Assembly: GCA_030141605.1 (NCBI GenBank) | Contig: JAQGDQ010000004.1 | Location: 932,001 to 996,000 of the forward strand | Direction: 5' to 3' | Length of the DNA: 64,000 bases | DNA from: Tubiluchus corallicola | Taxonomy: Eukaryota > Priapulida > Priapulimorpha > Priapulimorphida > Tubiluchidae | In this document: positions 24,501 to 37,500 of the stretch, one piece after another | Numbering within the stretch: the stretch's first letter is position 1 | How the letters are laid out: every line of letters begins with the position of its first letter | Program-made: the position numbers and the translations under genes | Notes under the pieces: model-generated | Seen by the model: only the letters and a program-made list of their open reading frames with translations | What the model was told of the DNA's origin: nothing | The model's database searches: none

Positions 24501-27433
24501 ATTTTGGCAAATTATAACTCAGGTAAACCATCTCAATCTCCTGTGGAGGGTTTATTTTGTGATTGCATAGAAATGGCAGGCAAAAATCCTAAAAACGTGC
24601 ATTTTCACTGTTTTTTACAGTTTTATAAAACTGAGATCCAAAGAACAGCACTTTGAGAGAAGTGGAAGAACATTCAAAGAGAGTGTAATAGGGATAGTTT
24701 GGTTTCCCGGTGTACCCACGGGGTTCCTAATAAGGGTTTTTCTAGATCCACCACCCCATTTTTTCGAAATTTTAACTAAACACTGTGAACAAAAATCAGC
24801 ACACAGCTGCATTGCGAGAGTCTTGGAAAGTTTTATGACTTTTTGGAAAGTAAAAGCGCTAAGCTACAAGGTTGCCTAAGTTATTTCTCAACACACCTAA
24901 ACAACACAAATACTGATTGTGTAATTCGAGGTTACACAAAATTTTTGCTTTGAAAGCTTGAATCCTGCATACAGCAGATACACACGAGTGCTACCTCATC
25001 TGCATAGCGCTTAGGTAGCAATTAGTACCACAGAAATCCATGTTAGTTGCTTCTATTGAGTGTACGCTCACTTCCTGACGTTATTTTGCTCATGGGCAGA
25101 AGTTCGAATGTCAGTTCAAGTTCTTTGTTTTTTAACTTGCGTATTAGTAATTAGAATATGGATCTAATAACCTTTATCATTTCACACAGTTTCAACTTTG
25201 CGCAAATTTTTATTCATGGCCTTAAACTGGTGGGATATTAATGTTATAAATACTTAATATTATAATATGAAACATTGTTCGTTCAGAAGAGTAATCTATC
25301 ATTTATCAATTACTCATGGGTATAACCAATTAACAGTACACTAATGTGAAGTATTATTAAGCTTCTTCTTTATGCTCGCATAAATTTTCTTAGTACTGCA
25401 CTTTTCTAGTTTTTCTTTCACTACCTGCTTAAATTTTAAAGAGCTTTAATATTAGATCAAAGGGACTGCAGGTGCTTGACTTTTCAGTAGTTAGGTAAGT
25501 AACAAGGATGCAGTTTTTTTATTTATTATTATTAATCTAACAAGCCAATTGCAGCCATATGTCAATTTAAGGTAGAGATTACATTATGTCGTCTGAGCTG
25601 CATTGAGCTCCAATCCACTTGATTTTATGGAGTTATATTCTGTGCCTGTGAATATTTATTGATTAGCAGGAAACAACATTTGGTGTTATAGATAGAAACG
25701 AGTAAAAACATATGTGACTAGCATAGACTTTATACACTTATGCCCTTAGCAGGTTGGGGAATTGTACGTAAGAGGACCAACCGTTTTCAGAGAGTATTGG
25801 AATAAACCAAAGGAAACTGCTGATACATTTACTCATGATGGATGGTTTAAAACTGGTAGGTGGGCATAAATTATTACAATTGATATTCAATATTGTTAGC
25901 TGTATGTGCATTATTTAACCCGTTAACTTACCCAAGTATTGAGTATTAAGGCACTCTTGAAGTTTCACTGTCACATGTAGAGGCTTTTTCTTGATAATAT
26001 AATGAGCTAGGTTCATTGTCTCACAGCTATTTAGCATTAAAAGAAGACCTGCCATTGAATGCGAAATATTGACTTGCAGCTTGTCAAATGGTATAACAAT
26101 TACAAGATGCCCTTTTTGTTTAGCACATTCTTATCTCTGATATAAGTGAGTGTTTAGTTATTTATTTTACTGAATGGATTGTAATGAAATTTGGGACGAG
26201 AGCATTAATACAGATAAGGTTACAGTTACTAAAATGTCAAAACGTCACTGTCACATGTAGAGGATTTTCCTTGATAATAAGCTTGGTTCACTGTCTCACA
26301 TCTATTCAGCATTAATAGAAGAACTGCCGCTGAATGCTAAATATTGACTTGCAGCTTGCCCAACCGTATAAAAATTACAAGATCCACTTTTTGTTTGGCA
26401 CATTCTTATCTCTGATATAAATGTGTGCTTATTTGTTTTTATTGAATGGATTGTAATGAAATTTGGGACAAGGGCATTAATACAGACAAGGCTACAATTA
26501 CCAATATTGTCAAAATGTAGGTACTGCATAAAGCTGCTATGAGTGTCTAGATAATCAGAACCAGTACAAAAACTGATGAAGTGTGGGCAAAATTATAAGA
26601 CAAGACTGACATACATTAACTTTATTTAGCAAATCAGTTCATCATTTGGAGGAGGAAGGTGAAATAATGAACAATAACTTAAAGTTCAGATTACAGTTTC
26701 ATTAAGTGGAACCACATGACTGTGACTCACTTTCTATTGAGTGATTCATGGGGCTAATGCTAATACTGTGCTTTAATTATAGACATTATAGACTATATAC
26801 GTAGTCTAATTTGCGTCATTCACACTGTATTAAACAAACTCAAACTTATAGCAGCTTTACCTAGTTTTAAATAGCACATACATGCAAAAACCTGTTTTCA
26901 GCAAATTTTGAATTATGTGTACGTGCGTGCGTGCGTCCGTGCGTGCGTGCGTGTGTGTGCACCTATATATATGTATATATATATATATGTTTATTTATTT
27001 ATGTGTATTTTTTATTTTTGCTAAAGGCTTTTGACTACTTTAAGATATTGGTTTTTATGTTTATTTAGGAGATACAGCTCAGTATACAAATGGCGTCTAT
27101 AAGATTCTCGGACGAACATCTGTAGACATTATAAAGAGTGGTGGCTATAAGTTAAGTGCCTTAGACATAGAAAGACAACTACTAGAACACAAGAGAATTG
27201 CTGAGATTGCTGTTGTTGGGCTACCAGATGTGACTTGGGGTCAAAAAGTTGCTGCTGTTATAGCAACAAAAGATAAAAAAGAGCTTACTCAACAAGAACT
27301 GAAAATGTGGGCCAAAAATCGGATGCCGCACTACAGTATCCCAACTGTAGTTAAATGTGTAGATGCTATACCCAGAAATAATATGGGTAAGGTGAACAAA
27401 AAGCTTTTAATCAAAGAACAGTTTCCTCAGTAA
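21545..27433 (+). CDS. ACSF3: Acyl-CoA synthetase family member 3 (malonyl-CoA synthetase)
   Basis: Seven coding exons join in phase: 21545-22189, 22519-22680, 23069-23235, 23370-23515, 24261-24388, 25753-25855 and 27069-27433. The product is 571 aa; human ACSF3 has 576. The N-terminus ([20 protein letters not shown]) is basic and lacks acids, as a mitochondrial targeting peptide should. Adenylation motifs are in order: P-loop [70 protein letters not shown], and the catalytic lysine region [14 protein letters not shown]3 activates malonate (and methylmalonate) to the CoA thioester in mitochondria, supplying mitochondrial fatty acid synthesis. Exon 2 is taken from the acceptor tttgctag at 22518, because only this keeps phase and gives the family's exact spacing. 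Exon 2 ends at a gttggt donor. An acceptor near 21436 hints at a non-coding first exon. AATAAA signals follow near 27728 and 27890. Confidence 0.96.
25966..26520. repeat. 280-bp tandem duplication in ACSF3 intron 6
   Basis: Copy 1 starts at 25966 (cactgtcacatgtagagg) and copy 2 at 26246 with the same words. Both contain ttgacttgcagcttg, cacattcttatctctgat and gaatggattgtaatgaaat. The copies have diverged clearly. No coding potential is evident. Confidence 0.85.
26920..26990. repeat. Compound (CGTG)n / (TA)n microsatellite
   Basis: A CGTG-type repeat of about 40 bp is followed by TA repeats, in the last intron of ACSF3. Confidence 0.95.
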
Positions 27434-30400
27434 TATTATTCATATAAATTTGCCAGAATGGTTGAATCTATAATGCGTTGGATGAAGATCACAAACTAAG
27501 ACCGAAAGTTCAAATTGCATTTACTGATATTAAAACTGTGGGTTTCTCCAGTTCATGAGATGATTTTAGAAACGTGTGTACCTGACTGTGATGGAAAATC
27601 TGTTTGATATGGATGAGATTAATCAGAAAGATGTTTTCCTAATCATCAGCATGATCGGTCCAAGTGCTCTTGTAGTTGTATATCAGCTGTAATGGTTATA
27701 AAAGTCTGGTGAATGTAGAATGTGCTGAAATAAAATTGTTTCCAGTGAACATAAATTTGTAATGTGATGCAGTTATTTTAGCATGGTGCATGGACTAGAG
27801 TTTTTGATTTAAGTAGTAATAACCATTATTATGGTTATGGATATTCAGTAAGATTGTGTTAACCAGATTTTGTAGTACATGTATAAAATAAAATGTGTTT
27901 TAACTGCATGTACTTTGTACAGTGAACTCGCTTACCTATTGCAACTATATTGCAACTCTTAAAAAAAATTTTATGCTAATGCTTATTGTTGGTATTTCAT
28001 GGTTCTAATTTGCAAGTTATGACCAAATCTTGATGTTTTATATATTAAAAACACTGAGATGTTATAGTACTTGCTCAACAGAATTTTTCTATGTGTCACT
28101 AGGAGCCCTTGTTTCAAACTCTGAGATTATAATTGAAAGAATACTACTATATATATATATATGAACTGATTTGACTGCTACTGTGTATTTATGTTTACGT
28201 AGTGGTAATTATATGAAAACTTTATCGTCAATGTTTAAATGTAGGGTTTTTATACAATACTAAAGGAAATCAGGTGATTTAGATAATTTTAGTCTGACTT
28301 TAATTGCAAATTGTTCCTCCAAATAAAAGTTGGTTAAGTTCATGTTGAGAACTCCACAGTAATAACAGTAATAGAAATAGTAGATTAGTATAGAAAAGGC
28401 TGTGGTAATTGTTTCATTGTGAATAAGAGTTGTACATTAATTTAATTATGTTTTTGTGAATGTCAATAAAAATAAATTTTAAATCTATCTATTTATTTAA
28501 AAAAATCTGAATATGGTTTGCATCAAAAATTATCAGTTTTCTGTTTGGTTATCACTGTACTACTGCATTATTTTTTTACATTAGTCTTGTTAGACTTGCA
28601 AATGATTAGGATGCATATAATGTATTAATTAGCTAGTGTGAAAGGTATAGGATATAACACAATCCTTTCTTATGGGGGTATATAAACAACGTGTATTGGC
28701 ACAGAACAATTTATTACATCAAAGTGTTGCTGAATTGCTGATTTGCTAGAGAATCTATTTAGCCATTAATATTTTATGTGGAAACTTTATGTGTATCTCC
28801 CACATCAACAGTCTTGAGCAGTACTATCAGGTGCAGATCAAACTGAACGGTCTGAAAATTCGCGTGACTCGGTATGTACCACATCAAACACATATTGGAG
28901 CTATACTGAATTCAGAATGGAGCTAGGGCATTGGAGGTGAATTCAGAGTGAAGGGCACTGAAGGCTGAAAACAACACTAATTGGTATTCAGAACTTGTGA
29001 GATACCTGTAGGAGTTGGAGGATCTTGAGCTTGACCCTTATCTTTCACCAATCACAGCCCTCGACATTGCACGCTGCATGAGACGCACAAAGATTCCAAA
29101 CTAAATTTTGAGGGCATGATAGATTTTCCATGAATGTAGGTAAATTAAAAATGGCACGGGGAAAAATAGCACACATATTATTTTCATGTAAATAATTTCT
29201 ACAATAACATTAAAATATGTCCAGCAATAAGCCTCTGCCAAGGTCAAGAATCCTGATTCTGATGTTTATTACCTGTTTGCCTGATTCTTTTATCTGAAAA
29301 AAGTGAAGCAATGATAAATAATCAAACACAGAATATACGTGCATTAGTTTAGAGTAGCAAAAGACTCACAAAATATTTTGTTCATTAAATTATACGTATT
29401 TACATGCTAATTAAATCAGCTTATTACTGTATATATATATAAAATCAAAGGCAATAGACAAGCAAAGACAGCGTTACACAGTTTTGTACAGTTTTAGAGA
29501 ATTTCTCTAAATGAAATCTGGAACAAACTTGTAGTTGTTTGTTCTCGTTGAAATAACAAAAATTAAGTAGGTAGCCTATTTTGTAGCTAATTAAGTCCTC
29601 CTCTTTCTAAAGAGCTATAACAGTAGTTCCCTCTGAGATCTACGCGAAGTGATTCACGAATATTTTTGTAAGTGCCGTTCGGTCAAGTTTTGTCAAGGAA
29701 AAAACGCCTGTTTTGGTAGTTTTCATTCACCCCTCCTCTCAGAATGCATCTTTTTTGCCCTCTACCCATCTTCTGCATAAAGTTTCGTGGATGATCTGTT
29801 AGTTGTGTAGTTTTTGCATAATAGGCTTACAGCTATTACACATAAAAACAACCAAACAAACAAACAAGAAGTGTTGACACACAACATTAACTTCCTTGGC
29901 AGAGATAAGAATAGCTAAAAATAATTATCCCCTAATCAAAGCTGTAGCCTTAACCCTAATCTCATATTTTATAAGTGTCCCAATTTTCCCCATTTTGCCA
30001 CTAAATTTTGTGCCCTTTTTCCTGTGTCACTTCAGCAAAACTTTGACGTAATAAATTGCACTTTATCATAGTAGACGCTGTTTTTGTAGCACTCCCCTCC
30101 CATCAGAAGGTCATGTACACCTTGTAAAAAACACAGTTTTATTGTCAGCATTATTAATTTGTACTTCGTAGAAAAATAGTGGTATGCCTTTAATTAGATG
30201 ACTTTTGACGGTAGATTACCCAAATAGGAACAAAAGTAACCCCAATTACCCTATATGTTGTAAGGAAAAAGACTCTACAGAACATTACAATGGAACATCT
30301 ATGCAACAACGTAATTTTTATCAAGACCGACTGGGCAAACCTTACAACAGGTGTATTAAACTACTCAGCTAGAGAAATGAAGTTCATTAAACTCAGATTT

Positions 30401-30600
30401 CAACCAGTGTCAAATATTGTGAAGTGATCAATTGCAAAAAAAGTGATTCAGTGTATTGTACCTTGCACTCAATTATGTGAGTGCCTGCAATTTGGTAGAA
30501 GGGATGCTGTGGAAGCATGTCAAGTATTGACTGAACGTGAAATTAGTTTCATTAAATCTACAATCCGTTAATGACAAACGGATGCCCATGACGAGTGCGT
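27434..30600. other. ACSF3 3' flank and gene-poor stretch
   Basis: This holds the ACSF3 3' UTR signals, then AT-rich DNA with no exon I can support. A more GC-rich block at about 28800-29100 may be transposon-derived, but I cannot classify it. Confidence 0.45.
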
Positions 30601-30618
30601 GCAGCATCAGCCAAGTGT

Positions 30619-30711
30619 ATGAAGGGATCCAGGTGCAGCAGCCGTCTTATTTTCAACTTTTTAAGTTTTGCGGTCCGCGCAAAAGTTACGCAGTCGTCTG
30701 TGAGTCTGAAC
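30619..30711 (+). other. Possible first exon (5' exon of SYCP3 or other)
   Basis: A locally GC-richer segment contains an open frame from ATG at 30619 (MKGSRCSSRLIFNF, then SFAVRAKV) to a consensus gtgagt donor at about 30712. Matching acceptors exist before the SYCP3 start: tttcttcag near 34127 and aatttcag at 34440. It may be a 5' exon of SYCP3, coding or not, or an unrelated transcript. Confidence 0.2.
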
Positions 30712-31332
30712 GGTGAGTTTGAGTAATCAGTAATAAGCGGAGTAAATAGTAGATTATGTAGTAGGTGTGCATGTGTGTATTGTGAAAAATTAAACTTTGC
30801 GTCGGAGTTAACGAAGTACTCTTACAATAAATTTTATACCCACCACCCTGAAATACTAATTGAAAAATCTAGAATTGGCATTGTGTAGTTCACGTGACTT
30901 ATGTCTTAATTTGCCTAGGGCGGATTTTTTTGCTTAGGGAGGAGATCTGTTGGTCAAGCAGAAACGTGTGACTTAATTCATAAGTTTCGAGCATGTAAGT
31001 TGAATTAAAACGCTTTATTAATTAAGAGTTGGAAAGTCCTGCCACTAAATCATTGCCGCTCATCAATGTCAATGAACTGACTAATACTATAATAGTAATA
31101 AATAAGCTGCGTATTGCAACGGTGCCCGTCAACTTCTTGACAGCACTATTTTCAAGCCAAAGATAAATGTGCAACGAACTCGATGGGTAACTTTTTCATA
31201 AGGTTGGACCCCTTAATGGATGGTAATGTGCCTGTTCAGGTACATCTGTTTGTATATAGACTTTTAATAAACATTGTCGTTATGGGCCAGTTCTGGCTTT
31301 ATTACAGCTCATTCTGGCAATACTGGTATAAA

Positions 31333-31557
31333 GGCAAACTTTAACTAGACCAGTGATGGCATGTCACTTGCTAGCCATAATATAGTTAACATTGCTTTGA
31401 TTTGCTGGCCCGGTACTGATACGTTTTCGACATGGCTTTTATTTTTAAAGGGCTGGGTGAATTGGATGTGGGCGAGTACAGGCAAAACTTAACAGGGCCA
31501 GTGATGGCATGCTGCTTCATAGCCAGAATATAGTTAACATTGCTGGCCCAGTACTGT
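31333..31557. repeat. Imperfect direct repeat
   Basis: A unit with 'ccagtgatggcatg', 'atatagttaacattgct' and 'gctggccc.gtactg' occurs at about 31333-31420 and again at about 31480-31557. Confidence 0.8.
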
Positions 31558-31841
31558 CATAGCTGCAACAGTGTACTGCGTGGCTGTACAGGAATAAATA
31601 AGCTGGGTAATCTTCAATACATAGATCTTAGAATGTCAATTAACCAGGGGGTCCCACCTCACAATGACCAGTATGACCCGTTGTATTTTGGCTCTAACAG
31701 CTTTTCAATTGCTAGTGCCTGGACTTACTCCCAAGCTCAGTGGTATTTGCATATGAAGTGCGTAATAATATACAGGGAAAGTGTGTGTTCATGAATGTTT
31801 TTACTTATGATTAATTAAACAACAGTGAAAGAGAGTATAGA

Positions 31842-32030
31842 ATGGTGAAGCATTGTTCTTGGGGCACGTGTAATGTGGATGTCCAGTACCCAGGAAGGTT
31901 AGAAGAAGTACGACTTAGACAAGTATCACCTTTGGATCGAAGTATGAGGGAGCAACTTCAACAGCTCAACCCATTCAAAATTAATAAAAATCCTGTTGTC
32001 TGCTCAAAGTTTCCCAATGTTTCATTGTTA
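31842..32030 (+). pseudogene. THAP-domain relic
   Basis: The plus-strand frame opens MVKHCSWGTCNVD, then QYPGRLEEV, the characteristic start of a THAP zinc finger (C2CH) with its first two cysteines. In a shifted frame WIEV precedes a TGA where the family has WI..CGR. Back in frame, QLNPFKINKNPVVCSKF matches the QLN..KINK..YVCSKHF end of the domain, with the zinc-binding His lost. The middle LPFPKP block is gone. It is a decayed THAP domain from a P-element-like transposase or a THAP gene. No intact catalytic region is seen around it. Confidence 0.7.
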
Positions 32031-32614
32031 CTCTGGGCTACATGTAGAGATGCAGTGTGTTGTATCAAGACGTAACACATTGGAATAAGATATTTCAGAT
32101 ACTGATTGCTATTTTTAATCACCAAGCAAGCAAGCAGTTTTTGTTCCCTTAATTGGTTAGCCATGCTGTATAGTGTCTAAAATTAGTCTTTGCATCAATA
32201 AAACAGACATCAACTGTTCTATAGTGGAACTTACTTCGTAGTGAGCTCTTTTAAGACATCAATGGCAATACATAGTAAAGTGCTGTGCAGTTGTTAAAGT
32301 TTATAATGCTTGATGCAAAATTCTATAAAATACAATTTCCTACTTTAATGAATAAGCTATCTTACTAGAACAGTTAATTATCTGCCACAGATAATTAATC
32401 AATTTATTGCACTTCATCAAGAATTCAAAAACATGCCATGAATAATTTGGCTTTGTAATGTGACAAACCAACACATTTAAAGGTTATGGAATGAGAATAG
32501 AGTTAAGAAATAGTGCATTGAATAAGGCAGTTTAATGTATGGCAGTTCAGGAAATAATTTGTCTATAGGAGATCTACGTGTGCAATTACATTTGTACAAA
32601 CCTGCGGGCTATTC

Positions 32615-32672
32615 CAATATGTAGACGATTGTACTCCAGATGTAAGAAAAGTGATGGAGCAGGCAAAGACAT
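32615..32672 (+). pseudogene. Possible RT motif remnant
   Basis: The plus-strand frame FQYVDDCTPDVRKVMEQAKT then a stop contains a YVDDCT box, as found in several animal LINE reverse transcriptases. Nothing else of an RT is recognised around it, so the assignment is tentative. Confidence 0.3.
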
Positions 32673-33026
32673 AGATAGATATAGATATCAGTTTAACCGA
32701 AGTACTTTTGATGTTTTTACTTTATTTAAATAAATGTTGTGCCACCCTTCAGCAAAAGAAAGAATAGAGTGATATAAAGTGGTATGTTATGTTGTTTAGA
32801 AGACTCTTTACTCCTTACTTTAAGCTGTAAGCTTAGATGAGCTTAGCCAGTGGTCAGGATTATTTGTATTGAATTTTCCTAGGAAAGAAAAGCATCTTTT
32901 GTTTCAGTTACTATTTGTCAGAAAAACTTGTAGATTTGTCCCAATAGAACTGTCTATTGTATTGTTCGTCGCCAAATGAAACTACACTGGCTTGCGGATC
33001 GAGTGTTTATTTAATCACATGTAAAA

Positions 33027-33230
33027 GATGCATCCAAAACAATGGCAGTTGTTGACAACAACATGATATGTCTTTATTGATTTCATTTCGATACACTCTT
33101 TCATTATTGTCAGAACACTTTCATGAGCTTTGTGAAGGCACTCTGACGATGATGCAAGACTGCTTCAAAACGTAGGCAGGAAAGCGGTACCTTAATGCTA
33201 TCAACAACTGTCGTTGTTTTGATTGCATTA
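33027..33230. repeat. Inverted repeat with hammerhead-like core
   Basis: The arms gatgcatccaaaacaatggc (33027 on) and the complement of 33200-33230 match over about 30 bp with few mismatches. Inside, CTGACGA (33143-33149) is followed by gatgc-aagact-gcttc and then aaaacg. This resembles the CUGANGA, stem II, GAAA order of hammerhead ribozymes, as carried by Penelope-like elements and retrozymes. Stem II has one mismatch and the GAAA box is degraded to AAAA. It is probably a decayed small mobile element. Confidence 0.45.
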
Positions 33231-34515
33231 TTGACAGTCAGGTTCCCCAGAAACAAATCAGCTGCGGAGACATGTAAATACTGTCAGCAAACACTTCTTC
33301 TCATCTAATTCTAGGAGTTGAAATCTTTGTTAATTCATTTGATTCTTTTTTGGATATTATTCAGTGACCTTCTAAGAAGGTGTTATGCTAAGTAGCATAG
33401 CCATTAAAGAGGCTTCAGGTGACTACAATCAGCAGTTTATTACTAGAAATTGATGACATTAGTTTCTTGAAAGGTTTTGAGCTTTCTTCTTACAATAACC
33501 GAAATATTGTTGTCAATTAATCTGTCAGTAAATAAGGTAATACAAATTAAAATATCATATTTTACTGTCATTCATTGTAATATGCATTAAACATCGAAAA
33601 AAATTCAAAAGCTGTTAAAAGGAGCTGTAAAGAAATGCCTTTTCTTGAATAAATCTGTAGGCAATAATTCCTGAATGATTGGCATTCTGCCTAATTAGCC
33701 ATTAAATGAACTATCTATTCTATTTTTAATAGGCATCTTCTGTAGTAAATATAAATTTGTTCCCTAGCTTTATTAGGTTGAGTTATCATAGTAGCCTACC
33801 CGACACTATGTTAGCTCCTAGATGCTCTTTATTGAGGATATCCTTAGGCCCACGTAACTAAGTATGGCCTATTGTTATATTATGTACTCTTGTAAACGTT
33901 TAATCTATCGTGTAGGCCATAATTGATACATTTGTCACATCGTGTGCTTATTGATCTTACTAAAACGTAGCCAGGCCATTTATTGTCAGTATGTAGTAGG
34001 CCAAAAACTTTTGTTGTACTAATGTATGTAATTACTCTGCTTAATTATCTTGTTCTAAATATCATTATGTAATTTTGGTTACTCATTATGCACATGTTTT
34101 AAACACTTATTCTTGATTTTTCTTCAGGTAAACCATGCAGCCAAGTAGAAGGATGCAATACTAACAATTTCTTATTCATTTGGGTCTGGAATGAAGATTA
34201 GTTTTTTGAACTCCAAGGGGCAAGATTTAAGTAGCAATCTAAATCTCCCATCTTTTTCAATTAAATAAATTTCAAAAAAAACAAACCGTCGCTCGTGATG
34301 GGAGTCACTGATATTGTACAATCAGTTAAAAAATGTTGCAGGAACTTATTATAATAGGCATAGGAATTTCAAATACATGAAGTGTGTGATTTTACACCAG
34401 AAGTTATGCATTTAAAAATTTTAATGTGTGTATAATTTCAGAGAAGTGATCGTCAAAACCACGGATTATTGTAAAATTTGATATCTGTGACTGTAACTCT
34501 TACTTATTTGTGATA

Positions 34516-37500
34516 ATGGCACTACAGAAACAAGTGAAAGGAAAGAGAAGAAGCCTTAAATCTGACAAATTAGCCGACACAGATGAGGATATAGATTCTG
34601 GTTTGTATACGTGCAGCAACTAATTGTTGTTTGATATTAAACTGTGAAATAAATGTAGCTTGTATCACTATAGTTCTCTGATGGCTTACAAAACGGTTGA
34701 CCAGAAAACATTTTTTGGCATTATGTCAGAATAGCTTAAATGCCTTCAGTACTCGATTTAGTGAAAAAAATGCTGCACAGCATGTAACACAAAAAGATTT
34801 AATGATGGAATTAGTGACCATTTATGTTTACTTAGCCAAAATAAAGCAAACAACCTCGTGATTTAATAGGAAACAAATATAGACAATATTATTGTAAAAA
34901 TCAAATACGACAAAGTAGTAATTGAATCGTTTTGATTATAGTATCATTAACCCAGAAATAAAAGTTGTTATTATTATTAGAAAACTCAAAAAATCACTTA
35001 ATTCCACTGGCAGTCATAACATTCACTAGGAAAAGGAACCATTTCATTACATAATTAAGAACCACTGACATCACTCTAATCATAGTATGGGTATTAGAAT
35101 AGAAAAACTTGTGTACACAGGGCAGCCTTTTACTATTGTGTCTCTAAGAATGATATTTGTGCAATGTATATGAAAACAGTCCTAATAAGGGTTCGTGTCA
35201 TACCAAACACATAGATGGTGGTACCACCAGATGGTGTTCAATTTCAAGTAACGCCTGCTTCGGGAAACTGTCGACCACTGGTTCCACCACATTGCGCTAG
35301 ATCTTAGCTTTAGTAGTACATACCATCAGACAGTTCTTTCACTCTGTGGATCTCCGTGATTGCTTTTAACGCTGTATTACATAACTAGTCTACAAATCGA
35401 CTCACAGCTTTGCACTGACGTCAGCTCACTTCTGAATTTCCAGACCAGCAGGTCTTAACAATTGTCTGCCTCCCAAACTGTACCGCAACAGTGGAATGTC
35501 CAAACCACCATTAGGTCAAACTGATCACCGCTGTGTCCAACTACTTTAACTTCACCAGTTCTGCCATATCTAACGTTAACATCTTCACAGAACAACCTGT
35601 TGCCATCATATCATAGCAACGACGTATGCTCCAAAAACCGTTCACGTACACTTGACCACATTCAATGAAGTCACTTCCTGTAAAGTTATGAAGTGGTGGG
35701 TAGACAAGATCTATTAGTAAATAGGAAAGCCAGAAAGCAACAAATATCAACTGCAAATCTAATTCGAAACATGTATACCATGACTAGCAACAATATCTAT
35801 GTAATTATGGAGTGAAAAAGCTACTTTTACAATAGTTTTATGATATTTGACGTTCCGAATCTGAAATTCTGGACAACCAGACAACACAGATGTTGCCAGA
35901 AATTGGTTAAATCTTATATATATGGGCAAAGTCGGTATGTTCATGTTCGGTCAATGATGTCAGTTGCTCGTGCACTAGAATATGGGGTTGTTCAAGGTTC
36001 AGTTTCGGGTCCTGTTTTATGTAGTTTATACGCGGCTCCTCTAGAAATTATCACTTTTAAGTCATAATATGCAATGCACATCATGTACGGTGATGCTCTA
36101 GTCAACCAAATCAAAGCATGTATCTGTGAAATTCCACCTTGGATGAAGGAAACAAACTTGCCTTAAATGAATGCACAACAGAATTAGTTCAGTTCTCAAG
36201 TAATTTTCAGTAAGCTTCTCCTAATGTCCCTCTATGTTTTGTGACGTCAGTGCCGGTCCTTCCCAAACTGTAAAAATCTTGGAACGCCTTTTGACACTTG
36301 GCATTGTGGAAAATTGGAAAAATCGGGTATGTTATGTTCTCAACTGAAAAACTCATACATGCTCTCGTAATATTCAAATTTGATTATTGCAATAGTTTAC
36401 TTTTTGGACTCCCTGAACATGAGAATCGCAAACTCCTGCTAATTCGGAACTCTGCTGCTAGTCTCATTACCAAAACTAGAAAATATGATCACATTACTCC
36501 TATTCTAAGAGAATAACATTGGCTGTCGATGAACTTCCGAATTCAGTTTAAAATTTTTTGTATCACCTAAAAAATATTACATGGTTTGGCACCTGCATAT
36601 CTTACTGATCTTTTGATGCACAGTAACATAAGCCGAACACTTCGTTCTAATGCAAAAGAACAAATTAATTCACATCAGCCAATTCCTAATATAGTATTCC
36701 ATAGTGAAAAAAACCTTTTCTGTTTGTGCTCCGCATCTCTGTTGTTACACATTCTGCAAATTCATTAGATTCTTTTAAACAACATCTTAAAACACATTTT
36801 TTCCAGCTATTATTGTTCAGGTATATAATACTAGCTAGACCCATACATTATATCCATGAAAATTTCCTTATTTCGTTTCTTCGTAATTGTGCATTACACT
36901 ATACTTTAGCGGATGCATGATGTTAATGAAGCGTTTGACTGTAACTGAAGTTTCATTACCAACCCGACTGAACAATATAAATAGTTCAGTAATTAAGCAA
37001 TTATATTTAGGAAGAATCACTTAAAGATGGTGTTACATATACATCATTACATGCAGGTGCATTCCTGTCCGCATGTCAGCAACAGCTAAGTTAGCTCATT
37101 AATTTTGCCACATTTACTCAAGTGGTCATATTTTACAACTGTCATTATCACAAGTAAGTTAAATAATTCAATAACTAAAGCAATATTATGAAACATAACT
37201 TCAACGCCCTTATTTAGGGTTCTTTTATTATTCCATGACACCTCAGTTTAATTGCTGTTATATCTATCCATTTGACATAATTTATTAATAAACTATTAAC
37301 TAATCATGAAGTTTTTTGCAAAAATGTCTCACACTATACATGCGCATTGAAGTTGCCTGAACAAACTTTATGAATTACTTAAGCACATGTGTATGAATAG
37401 TATCTTTTGCTCTTGCTGACAGATTTCATAAGAAAATCATTATGATATGGAAATCCCTTTAACTGCAACCATAGTTTTACGGCTAAATATATTAGAGTTT

